A DNA stretch of 35,683 nucleotides from the NCBI GenBank assembly GCA_002704825.1, contig PAIY01000263.1, positions 1 through 35,683 on the forward strand. Reading direction: 5' to 3'. Origin of the DNA: Phycisphaeraceae bacterium. GTDB lineage: Bacteria > Planctomycetota > Phycisphaerae > Phycisphaerales > Phycisphaeraceae. Positions 1 through 7,128 of the stretch are shown here, in pieces (within the stretch, counting starts at the first letter, position 1; the number at the start of each line of letters is the position of its first letter). The notes under the pieces are model-generated. The model had not been told where the DNA came from and ran no database searches. It worked only from the letters and a program-made list of their open reading frames with translations. Position numbers and translations under genes: made by a program.

Positions 1-90
1 ACTCTCGAGTCGGCCTGCTGGGTGGGCCTCTTTTGCGTGCGCGTCAACTATTCAAACTGGGACCATTTTGCGTGCGCACTTCCAAAAGGG
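1..90. mobile_element. Possible end of an insertion sequence at the left edge
   Basis: A 12-bp direct repeat, TTTTGCGTGCGC, occurs at 31-42 and 66-77, 35 bp apart, exactly where the ATPase reading frame stops matching its family. Repeated short motifs at an element end, with a TG at the host boundary (minus strand, near 87), resemble ends of IS21-type elements as I remember them. No transposase is visible because the window stops here. The call is inference; a simple deletion junction is the alternative. Confidence 0.3.
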
Positions 91-627
91 CTCTGGGTAT
101 CCTCCGTGTTCCCACAATGCTTGAAAATCTTCCTCCGAAATAGGCGTGGGGGATCGCACGATTCGTTTGGGGTCCGGCAGATCCTGATTCAGGATTTCAG
201 CGATGGTAAAAGGATGCATCCGGTATAGGAAATAACGTCCCATGAGACTGTCACCACCACGTCGGTAGGCATCCATTCGACTTGAGCCGGTGACAATGAT
301 GCGCAATTGGTCTGCATAGGTATCGAAGAAGCCTTTGAGGAATTGTTTCCACTTGGGATATTTGTGAAGCTCATCGAACAAGGCGACGGGAATGGATTCT
401 GAGAGTTGCTCCAAACCCAACCGATTCACCAACTCGTTTGGCCCCTCCAGGATTTGTCTGCGGTCATCCTGATTATCCCAGTTGATGTAGTCGCCGGACT
501 GATTGCGACAGGTGGTGGTTTTGCCGACTTGACGAGGGCCGGTGACAAAAGCCATCTGCCGTTGGGTTGCCAGGTGCTCTTGGAGAAGTGTGTCGTAGAG
601 TCGCTTTTGAATCATGATGCCGTCCAT
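52..627 (-). pseudogene. Truncated AAA ATPase of the DUF4143-containing type
   Basis: This is the N-terminal half of a P-loop ATPase of the family that normally has about 380-400 residues with a C-terminal DUF4143 domain. Visible motifs are Walker A (GPRQVGKTT, about residues 30-38), a Walker B-like stretch (VALFDELHKYPKW) and a sensor-like segment (VTGSSRMD). The family match runs to GGYPEPF and then breaks; ten unrelated residues follow before a stop. The other two minus-strand frames also hit stops within 30 bp, so a single frameshift does not rescue it. An internal ATG at 615 (MIQKRLYD) is an equally good start. Proteins of this family are common, often near mobile DNA, and their physiological role is poorly defined. 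The fragment is probably non-functional. Confidence 0.75.
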
Positions 628-638
628 TATCGATAGTA

Positions 639-677
639 TCGTAAAATGGTCAAGACTAATTTACGATGCGTCGTAAA
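639..677 (-). promoter_or_regulatory. Three TCGTAAA half-sites upstream of the ATPase gene
   Basis: TCGTAAA occurs at 639-645 and 671-677 and as its complement TTTACGA at 660-666. The last two form an 18-bp palindrome with a 4-bp centre (660-677). The sites lie 12-50 bp upstream of the ATPase start and could be operators or part of its promoter. No binding protein can be assigned. Confidence 0.35.
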
Positions 678-687
678 ATGGACACAT

Positions 688-847
688 CAAATCAGACAGC
701 AATCAGACACATCGGGGGGGCTGGAAAAAAACCGTCACGTTTTGGGTCATTTCCGTTCATGGGGGGCATTTTTGAGCAGTTGGCTGCTAAATCGGGCACA
801 AATCAGACACTTACCAGACAGCAATCAGGCGCCAGCATGAACGGAAA
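688..847. repeat. Intergenic repeat cluster with a 12-bp perfect inverted repeat
   Basis: TTTCCGTTCATG at 750-761 is matched by its exact complement at 836-847. The same stretch contains several copies of AATCAGACA or CAGACAGCAATCAG (about 689-710 and 800-828). No convincing gene lies between 628 and 926. It may be a decayed small mobile element or a structured RNA region; its role is unknown. Confidence 0.45.
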
Positions 848-876
848 GTGGCAATTTTGGCCAAAAATTCGAAAAA

Positions 877-910
877 TAAAAAAGCCCAAGTCATTTGATT
901 GACTGGGCTT
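877..910 (-). terminator. Rho-independent terminator of tmRNA
   Basis: AAGCCCAAGTCA (882-893) pairs with TGACTGGGCTT (900-910) with one bulged base. On the minus strand the hairpin is followed by a run of T residues. It lies 17 bp past the mature 3' end of tmRNA. A-rich flanks on both sides would allow some function in both directions. Confidence 0.8.
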
Positions 911-926
911 ACGCAAAAAATGCGAT

Positions 927-1318
927 TGGAGCCGGGGGGAATTGAACCCCCGTCCCGTGGTAGTTGGTGTATTGCCTCTACACGTTTAGTCACTGTTTTG
1001 AGTTTAGAACCGTTGACTGCCAGCGACAGCATTCGCGGGTTCGAGCCTGAGTAAGGTTTAGTCCGCACATGCTAAGGCGTCATGATTGGACGAGTCTGCT
1101 AAGTCGTCGTTTTACAGATTCCACAGACGAGTCACTGCAAAACGCGGGTGCCTGTATCAGGCAGCCATGCGCATGGGCTGAGTTTGACCAAAGCCGATGC
1201 GACCGATGACGTTGTTGTCATTGGCATTTATGGTTTTTGTACGTAGTTTTACGAGGCCAACGTACACCTCGACGTGCCACAATATACCGGAGCTATCCGG
1301 TCGATACCGATCGGCCCC
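927..1318 (-). ncRNA. ssrA: Transfer-messenger RNA (tmRNA)
   Basis: tmRNA rescues stalled ribosomes and tags the incomplete protein for proteolysis. The RNA begins GGGGCCG (minus strand, from 1318) and ends CGGCTCC plus discriminator A at 927; these ends form a seven-pair acceptor stem with one G-U pair. A T-arm with GTTCAATTC is present just before the 3' end. CCA is not encoded and must be added. The tag reading frame runs from a GCC resume codon at 1223-1225 to a TGA at 1157-1159. It encodes 22 residues beginning ANDNNVIGRIG and ending QPMRMAA, so the C-terminal Ala-Ala degron recognised by ClpXP-type proteases is kept. The tag is longer than the 10-11 residues of E. coli. A clpP gene lies 18 kb away. 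Confidence 0.96.
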
Positions 1319-1340
1319 TGTTGTCAAAGATCAGTCAAAC

Positions 1341-1369
1341 AGTATACCACACCCATCGGCAAAACCCAA
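1341..1369 (-). promoter_or_regulatory. Probable sigma-70-type promoter of tmRNA
   Basis: On the minus strand TTGGGT (1364-1369) and TATACT (1341-1346) are separated by 17 bp. The -10 box is 22 bp before the mature 5' end. This fits transcription starting inside a short leader that RNase P would remove. Confidence 0.5.
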
Positions 1370-1411
1370 CGATCAAGTCTGCCAATCAATGCATAAGATA
1401 TTTTTCTAAGA

Positions 1412-1540
1412 TTTCTAGAAAAATTTCTATATTCTCAAGTCATTATACAAAAATAAATTATATGGTTCAGTGTCGTGCAAATGATTTGTCGCAGATTGAC
1501 TTGTGTTTGGGGCAATCTACGATTTAGAAAATGTTTTCTA
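1412..1540 (+). promoter_or_regulatory. Paired TAGAAA palindromes upstream of the LacI regulator
   Basis: TTTCTAGAAA (1412-1421) is a perfect palindrome. TAGAAAA (1525-1531) and TTTTCTA (1534-1540) form a second inverted pair with a 2-bp centre. Both use the half-site TAGAAA and lie in the AT-rich leader 20-150 bp before the regulator start. Two sites about 115 bp apart would suit looping by a LacI-type repressor acting on its own gene. The assignment to this regulator is inferred. Confidence 0.4.
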
Positions 1541-1561
1541 GAACATCAATCAGGATGTGTT

Positions 1562-2620
1562 ATGCCCGAATCAACTTTGAAATCCGAAAGACTCGGCGAG
1601 CTGGAATCCGGTCATCGTAAGGCCACGTTGACCGACGTTGCCCAGCTCAGTGGTGTCTCGGCATCGACTGTCAGTCGGGTGCTCAATGGTTACACCGAGG
1701 GCTTCTCGGTCAAGCCCAAGGTCCGACGGGCGGTGTTGGAGGCGGTGGATCGGTTGGGTTACAAAGCCAATCGGTCGGCCAAGGCGATGCGGTCCAAACG
1801 GACGGGCGTGATTGCGGTGCTGGGGCTGCAGTATGACCAGGATGGCGTGGCCTTTGGGACGGATGTTCAGATCATCCATCACATGGCAAGCGGTCTTCGT
1901 CAGTCGGATCTGGAGCTGTGTCACTACTTCGGCTCGGGCTTGGAAGAGCCTTATGGCTTGCCGGATTGGCCGGTGGATGGTGCCTGTGCGTTGAATCTTT
2001 GTCAGGATGAAGACGTTCAGCGGATCGAACAGGCGGGGGTGCCCTATGTGAGTATCAACGGTTTGGCCGGCCCCAATGGTGTGAGTGTGCTGGTGGATGA
2101 TCAGCTTGGCAGCAAGCTTGCGGTGGACCATCTGGTTTCACTGGGACACGAGCGGATTGCTTACATCATGGAGTCATCCTGGAACAACGTGCATCCGTCG
2201 GTTCAGGCACGCCGTCAGGGGTATGCCTTGGCGATGCAGGCACATAACTTGCCGTTGATGCCCACGTGGGATCAGACGTATGACATGATCGAGGAGGCCG
2301 TTGCTGAGGCGTATGAAAATCGGTGTACCGCGTTGTTGGTTTACTCGCATTACACGGCGTTGGTGGTTTTGAAATATGCCCATGAGATTGGCATGCGGAT
2401 TCCGGATGACATGAGTTTGATTTGTTTTAACGACCGCTTCCCGGTCAACCACACGACGCCGAAACTCACAGCGATTGCATTGCCTTACAAGGAGATGGCC
2501 GACGTTGCCTCAGAGATGATCACCAACGCCATTTCTCAGAAGCCGGGGAATATTCAGTCCATTCAGATCAAGCCGGAGCTTATTGTCCGTGATTCGACGA
2601 TTGCTCCTGCAGGTTTATGA
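1562..2620 (+). CDS. LacI-family transcriptional regulator
   Basis: This 352-residue protein has the LacI/PurR layout: an N-terminal helix-turn-helix (about residues 20-45, ATLTDVAQLSGVSASTVSRV followed by LNG) and a hinge, then a periplasmic-binding-protein-like effector domain ending in ELIVRDST, the usual family terminus. The ATG at 1562 was chosen because AGGA sits 6 bp upstream and the HTH then starts at the normal distance; an in-frame extension to 1475 adds atypical residues. The effector is probably a sugar or oligosaccharide, but none can be named from sequence. A pseudopilin gene starts 28 bp after its stop and a large exported propeller protein follows, so it probably regulates those genes as well as itself through the TAGAAA palindromes upstream. 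Confidence 0.92.
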   Translation: MPESTLKSERLGELESGHRKATLTDVAQLSGVSASTVSRVLNGYTEGFSVKPKVRRAVLEAVDRLGYKANRSAKAMRSKRTGVIAVLGLQYDQDGVAFGTDVQIIHHMASGLRQSDLELCHYFGSGLEEPYGLPDWPVDGACALNLCQDEDVQRIEQAGVPYVSINGLAGPNGVSVLVDDQLGSKLAVDHLVSLGHERIAYIMESSWNNVHPSVQARRQGYALAMQAHNLPLMPTWDQTYDMIEEAVAEAYENRCTALLVYSHYTALVVLKYAHEIGMRIPDDMSLICFNDRFPVNHTTPKLTAIALPYKEMADVASEMITNAISQKPGNIQSIQIKPELIVRDSTIAPAGL

Positions 2621-2648
2621 AAAATCCTTTGTTCACACGAGGTGTACG

Positions 2649-3359
2649 ATGACACACAAACACAAAACGCACGGTTTTACGCTCATTGAATTGTTGGTTG
2701 TGATTTCCATTATCAGCCTGTTGATCAGCATTCTCCTGCCGGCTTTGGGACGGGCACGTGATTCGGCGGTGTCGATTCAGTGTGCTTCGATTGTCAAGCA
2801 ATTGACGTTGGCACAGAATCTCTATGCCGATGATCAAAACGATTTCTTCACGCCGTTCTGGTCCAATGACTTTAACAGTTCCAGCCTCAGTCCCAACTTT
2901 GGTGAGAAGCTGGTCTGGAGCTATCGCCTCAAGAGCTACACCAATGGCTATGACAAGTACAATTCCGAAAAGAATCTGATGTGTCCCAAGATTCAGCGTT
3001 CTCAAATCATCAATGACACGACGCTGTACAAGCAGACCTACAACATGAACCCGTTCATGCTCTGGAACAAGTGGCGTTGTCGTCGCGAAGCGGTCTTGAC
3101 GCCTTCGAACATTCTCCTGATTGGTGATTCGAATGTGACGACCCACGATCAGCTTCGCACCAACGAGTGGCGTTCACCCTGGGTGACCAGTTCCAGCAAT
3201 GGAACCTACAACGCAGGCAGCAGCAATGCAGCCCCCGGTCTGCGTCATATCACCGAGGGTGATGGTGCCAACATGGGCTTTGTTGACGGGCATGTTGCGA
3301 TCAAGAGCGGCCAGGCCCTCAACTACTATGGCAATGACACCAACCTGTGGATTTGGTGA
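2649..3359 (+). CDS. Pseudopilin with prepilin cleavage site and C-terminal DGH motif
   Basis: This 236-residue protein begins with a short basic leader and the prepilin peptidase site G9|F10, giving mature FTLIE with Glu at +5, followed by a hydrophobic helix (about residues 10-35) that anchors it in the inner membrane or in a pseudopilus. The soluble part has Cys45 and Cys112 (in MCPK), a pair found in all four pseudopilins of this window. Near the end is a variant H-X12-DGH motif (GFVDGHV). It matches the planctomycete type II secretion-like pseudopilin family, whose role is largely unknown. The ATG at 2649 gives a normal leader; a longer in-frame start overlaps the regulator gene. No secretion ATPase or secretin gene is nearby. 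It lies between the LacI regulator and the propeller gene and is probably co-transcribed with them. Confidence 0.9.
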   Translation: MTHKHKTHGFTLIELLVVISIISLLISILLPALGRARDSAVSIQCASIVKQLTLAQNLYADDQNDFFTPFWSNDFNSSSLSPNFGEKLVWSYRLKSYTNGYDKYNSEKNLMCPKIQRSQIINDTTLYKQTYNMNPFMLWNKWRCRREAVLTPSNILLIGDSNVTTHDQLRTNEWRSPWVTSSSNGTYNAGSSNAAPGLRHITEGDGANMGFVDGHVAIKSGQALNYYGNDTNLWIW

Positions 3360-3430
3360 TTCGCTGACCCATCCTCCCCACTATGAATAGATGGACTGAT
3401 TTGGATTCTATATTTGTTGAAGGCTGTTCT

Positions 3431-6400
3431 ATGCGACTTTTTCCGCGTCCATTGATGGTGTGCATGCTGGCATTGGTGATGATTTCACAAGCCTGTGTTG
3501 CTGCTCCCGAATCACAAGCTGCCAAGCCCATGCCGAGTTACGGTCAGTGGCATTCATCACGCTTTGGTGGTGGTGGGTATCTGCAGCAGGTCGTCATCAG
3601 CCCGACCGATCCCAAGCGTGCCTATGTCAATGTCGACGTTGGCGGACTCTATCGCAGTGATGATGGCGGACATTCGTGGCGGATGCTCCATGGCAACCTG
3701 CCTGCGCATCGTGGTAACTACGGTGTCCGTGGTGTGTGGGTGCATCCAACCAATCCTGATCACGTCGTCATCGCGACCGGCGGACGCTGGGATGGCAAGC
3801 AGGGCGTCTTCGTCTCTACCGATGCAGGTAACACATGGGAGTTAACGCACTCAGCATGGTATTGGGGTAACGGTCCGAAGCGCGCAGCAGGCAGCATCCT
3901 TGTCAGCGATCCCAGGAATCCCAATCGCATGTACACCGCGCCGATTCAAAACGGCTTTGCCATCTCCAACGATGCAGGTAAAACATGGCAAACCAACGGC
4001 CAACTCAAAGGCGTCTGCCCGATTGCCGTTTGGGTCGATCCCGTGAAGACCAACAACATCTGGGTCGCCTGTGCCGACCGCAAGGTCAAATTGGATGGCA
4101 AGGATCGAGCCTTCCAAACCGGCTTTCATTTCAGTTCCGATGCTGGCAAAACCTTCACCAAGATCAGTGACTATTACATCTCCGAAATGGTGCAGCTTCC
4201 CTGGGGTAAACGCCCGTTGATTGCGATCCAGAAGTTTGATCACATCATCCAAAGCGATGACAACGGCAAGACATGGCACCCCCTCGAAGACGGACTGCCC
4301 ATCGACGAAGAAGCGGCACGCAAACGCTCATCCATCAGTGGCTCGGCCTTTAACGCATGGGCGGTCGGTCCCGACTTTGTCCTGCTGGGGGCTCGCAATG
4401 GTGACATCTACCGGCTCGACAAAGACCAAACCAAGTGGCAACACATCAAACCTGCCGAAATCCGTGAAGGCAAATGGTGGGGACGCATCAAGCCCGGCCA
4501 ATGGCAGCACTACGGTAAAGCACTCGGCGCGCTCACCGTTTCACCCCATGATCCAAACCACTGGTTCATGACCGACTGGTACGCGATTTACCAATCCCAT
4601 GATGCAGGTCAAAGCTGGGACCTCTCCATCGATGGCGTGGAAGTCACCGTCATTCACACCATCACCCCCGACCCCTTCAAACCCGAACTGGTCCACGTGG
4701 GAATGGCAGACAACGGTTACATCCGTTCGGAAAATCGCGCGGTGAGTTTCTACAAAACCGGTGGCGGCCCGAGCAATGTCAAACATATCGCAGCAAGCTC
4801 CGCCAAACAGGGTTTACTTTTCTATGTCGGCCCCAAAGGTCATTCATGGTTAGCCAATCAACTCTACCGAAGCACCAATCACGGGTTGAAATTCTCCGCA
4901 TGCAAGATGAAGGGTTTGCCCAACATGGACGACCGACGCTGCAACAGTGTCGCGTTGGACCCGCATGATCCGGATCGCCTTTGGCTGGCTGTCTCGGGCA
5001 AGATCGCGCCCGGTCAAGGTGGTGTGTATCGCAGTGATGATGGGGGCCAATCCTTCACATGGGACAGCCAGAACATGTCCGGCTCGTCGTTCTTTGCAAC
5101 TTCCATTTGGGAGCCCGGCCCGCAGTTGGCGGTCAATGAAAACGGCAGCATGATTGCCATCAGTTCCAACAGTCAAGGGATCTATACCCGACAGACTGGT
5201 AGCGGTGAGTGGCAGAAGCACAACCTCCAATTCGACGGTTGGGCCAAGCCTTCCTGTGTCGCTGCCAGTGTGCATGCCCCCGGACTTCTCGCGGTGGCCG
5301 TGCGTGGTGAAGGCCTGTATCTCTCGTCGGATAACGGCGTGCATTTCGAGCATGTCTGGCAGGGGGATTGCAGCTATGTTGCCTTGGATACGCAGATGCC
5401 AAACCGCATCGCGATTGCCACCGGTAACGGCATCGCGCTGAGTACCGACTACGGCCAGACGTTTGCGTTTCTGGATCGCTCGCTGCCTGACCGCGTGATC
5501 CGTTTGCCTTTGGCATTCGCGGGTAATCGCATTGTCGTGGGCACGGCAGGTTCGGGACTGTTCTACATTGACCTACCTAAAAATCAGCAGGCCATGGTCG
5601 ATGCGCCGTGGCTTGATCAACTCAATCAACAGGTCCGTTATCTGAAGACCAGCAATATGCAGATTGGTGTGCTGCTCAACGGTGGCAATCTCGTTGACCT
5701 GCGTCTAACCGGCCAAGCCAACATGATGGACACCGACAGCAGCAAGTGGAACACGGTCGGCAAAAACATGCCCTCCACCCTGGCCAAGGATCGTGTCGAA
5801 TACCGTGGCCACACCACTTGGCTCAGCCCGCAAACCAGTTGGTGGCAGTACCAGTCCATCGATCTCAAACACAAAGCCAAAAAAAATACCTGGCCTCCCG
5901 ACCCATACCTGACGCAGCTGCCGTACCAGGTCATCGAGCAGTCGAGTAATCGCCTGGTCATTCAATCTCCCAAAAGCAACATCACCGGCATGCAGATGAC
6001 CAAGACATTTGAAATTGGCGGTGATCAAAGCCTTAAGCTCACCACACAGGCAACCAACATTGCTGACCAACCCATGGTCTGGGGACTTTGGTCCAATACG
6101 CGTGTCAAAGCAGCAGGCACCGCGTCCATCCCCATCAAGACAGACAGCGAAGTCATTGTTCAACACGTTAACCCGTGGAAAAATCCCGACCCGCAATATC
6201 GTTTCAAGCTCCTGCGTGATCAAGGTTGGTTGTCATTGACCAATGAGACCAACGTCCCCTTTGCCAGCAAACGTGACACCAAGCTTCGCGTTGATCCGGC
6301 CCAGCGTCTGATCATCTATCGCCTGGCTGATCAGGTTCTCGTGAAACAGACTTCACCCATTGATACCAGCAAACTGGCTGAAGGTCATCGCAGCATTGAA

Positions 6401-6604
6401 GTTTATCGTTCTGAAAGTCAGGCTGTCCCCACCGAGGAATTACTCGAGATCCAATTTTTGTATCCGACGGATACGCTCAAGCCGGGTCAGTCCATTGAAG
6501 CTTCCGAACAGTGGACACTCTTTCATGTCAACGAATTGTCACAGACTTCCGATCGCGCAACCTGGTTGAAGCAGGTGCGTGATCGTGTTGCTGCCTCACA
6601 TTGA
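3431..6604 (+). CDS. Exported Asp-box beta-propeller protein with C-terminal DUF4380-like domain
   Basis: The product has 1057 residues. A signal peptide spans about residues 1-25, with a likely cut after VAA. Residues 35-715 hold ten Asp-box (BNR) motifs of the form S-x-D-x-G-x-T/S-W/F, for example at 76-83, 129-136, 179-186, 235-242, 275-282, 389-396, 481-488, 535-542, 632-639 and 671-678. This is typical of the tandem propellers of VPS10/sortilin-like and GH74-like proteins. Residues about 735-1050 look like a DUF4380 domain, a galactose-mutarotase-like beta-sandwich, with the hallmark WPPDP at 821-825. The protein probably binds or cleaves a polysaccharide outside the cytoplasm; I cannot identify catalytic acids with confidence. 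The ATG at 3431 directly precedes the signal peptide; an upstream ATG at 3383 adds 16 polar residues and looks less likely. It lies 71 bp after the pseudopilin gene. Confidence 0.88.
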   Translation: MRLFPRPLMVCMLALVMISQACVAAPESQAAKPMPSYGQWHSSRFGGGGYLQQVVISPTDPKRAYVNVDVGGLYRSDDGGHSWRMLHGNLPAHRGNYGVRGVWVHPTNPDHVVIATGGRWDGKQGVFVSTDAGNTWELTHSAWYWGNGPKRAAGSILVSDPRNPNRMYTAPIQNGFAISNDAGKTWQTNGQLKGVCPIAVWVDPVKTNNIWVACADRKVKLDGKDRAFQTGFHFSSDAGKTFTKISDYYISEMVQLPWGKRPLIAIQKFDHIIQSDDNGKTWHPLEDGLPIDEEAARKRSSISGSAFNAWAVGPDFVLLGARNGDIYRLDKDQTKWQHIKPAEIREGKWWGRIKPGQWQHYGKALGALTVSPHDPNHWFMTDWYAIYQSHDAGQSWDLSIDGVEVTVIHTITPDPFKPELVHVGMADNGYIRSENRAVSFYKTGGGPSNVKHIAASSAKQGLLFYVGPKGHSWLANQLYRSTNHGLKFSACKMKGLPNMDDRRCNSVALDPHDPDRLWLAVSGKIAPGQGGVYRSDDGGQSFTWDSQNMSGSSFFATSIWEPGPQLAVNENGSMIAISSNSQGIYTRQTGSGEWQKHNLQFDGWAKPSCVAASVHAPGLLAVAVRGEGLYLSSDNGVHFEHVWQGDCSYVALDTQMPNRIAIATGNGIALSTDYGQTFAFLDRSLPDRVIRLPLAFAGNRIVVGTAGSGLFYIDLPKNQQAMVDAPWLDQLNQQVRYLKTSNMQIGVLLNGGNLVDLRLTGQANMMDTDSSKWNTVGKNMPSTLAKDRVEYRGHTTWLSPQTSWWQYQSIDLKHKAKKNTWPPDPYLTQLPYQVIEQSSNRLVIQSPKSNITGMQMTKTFEIGGDQSLKLTTQATNIADQPMVWGLWSNTRVKAAGTASIPIKTDSEVIVQHVNPWKNPDPQYRFKLLRDQGWLSLTNETNVPFASKRDTKLRVDPAQRLIIYRLADQVLVKQTSPIDTSKLAEGHRSIEVYRSESQAVPTEELLEIQFLYPTDTLKPGQSIEASEQWTLFHVNELSQTSDRATWLKQVRDRVAASH

Positions 6605-6757
6605 CAATGTGCATGACATACCGAGTCAAGATGGCTCGGCGATATGGCCCAGCCATCATGCCTGCGGGCTTTATGCACGTCATTTCACAAGTAAGATTAT
6701 GAATTGAGATTGCTGGCGTTTTAAGGGTTGGGCTTACTCGACATAGATCGTCAGAAA

Positions 6758-6787
6758 TTGAGCACCGGGTTTACACCCGGTGCTCAA
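6758..6787. repeat. Perfect 13-bp hairpin, copy A of a dispersed repeat
   Basis: TTGAGCACCGGGT (6758-6770) and ACCCGGTGCTCAA (6775-6787) enclose a TTAC loop. A diverged copy is found at 19968-19989. There is no T run, so it is a repeat element rather than an obvious intrinsic terminator. Confidence 0.7.
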
Positions 6788-6802
6788 CTTTGAAAACGAC
6801 GT

Positions 6803-6892
6803 GCATCATGTCCGCAGGTGGAAGTCCAGTGGAACCTGCAAGTGTCTGCTGCATGCCACTGGATTCCCAACTTCCGGGGGCGCGGGAATGAC
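6803..6892. repeat. Dispersed repeat with TCCAGTGG/CCACTGGA stem, copy A
   Basis: The element starts GCATCATGTCCGCAGG and contains an 8-bp stem (6825-6832 with 6856-6863) and a second stem ATTCCC/GGGAAT (6863-6868 with 6884-6889). A related copy lies at 35610-35683 and a 5' fragment at 12496-12518. The sequence resembles intergenic repeats found in multiple copies in many bacterial genomes. Confidence 0.65.
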
Positions 6893-7128
6893 GAAATCTA
6901 AGACGGCATGGCGGTTAATTCCTGGAAACGTTCTATCCCAGGCATCATGCGGCAGACATTTCCAAACAGGAGAAACTTCCGGGGGTATCACTGAGGTTAC
7001 CCTTGTGTTTTGTGACGATTGACATGATAATGATGACGTTGCCAATACCAGGGGTGGTATGACACAACGGCAAGGGCCCCGGGGGTTCTGCGATCCATTT
7101 GCAGAATCAGCTACATTGGAGGGACTGG

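Larger units (their letters stand above)
6605..7128. other. Gene-free region with hairpins and dispersed repeats
   Basis: I see no convincing gene in these 524 bp. An 11-bp stem with one mismatch, starting GATGGCTCGGC, lies at about 6630-6657 and might end the propeller transcript, but it lacks a T run. Two dispersed repeats follow and are listed separately. A 12-bp direct repeat, AACTTCCGGGGG, occurs at 6869-6880 and 6974-6985. GGAGGG at 7118-7123 is the ribosome binding site of the next gene. Confidence 0.6.

Noticed and set aside
640-860. Possible CRISPR array in the AATCAGACA repeats
   Set aside because: Units are short, irregular and not separated by spacers of constant length, and no cas genes are present.
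1571-2131. 186-codon frame opposite the LacI regulator
   Set aside because: His/Gln-rich composition with no domain, lying opposite a clear regulator gene.
2583-2648. Upstream start for the first pseudopilin
   Set aside because: It would add 22 residues inside the LacI gene and give an abnormal leader; ATG 2649 gives a standard prepilin leader.
3557-3845. Met/Ser-rich frames within the propeller gene
   Set aside because: They are alternative frames of the Asp-box coding sequence and show no independent support.
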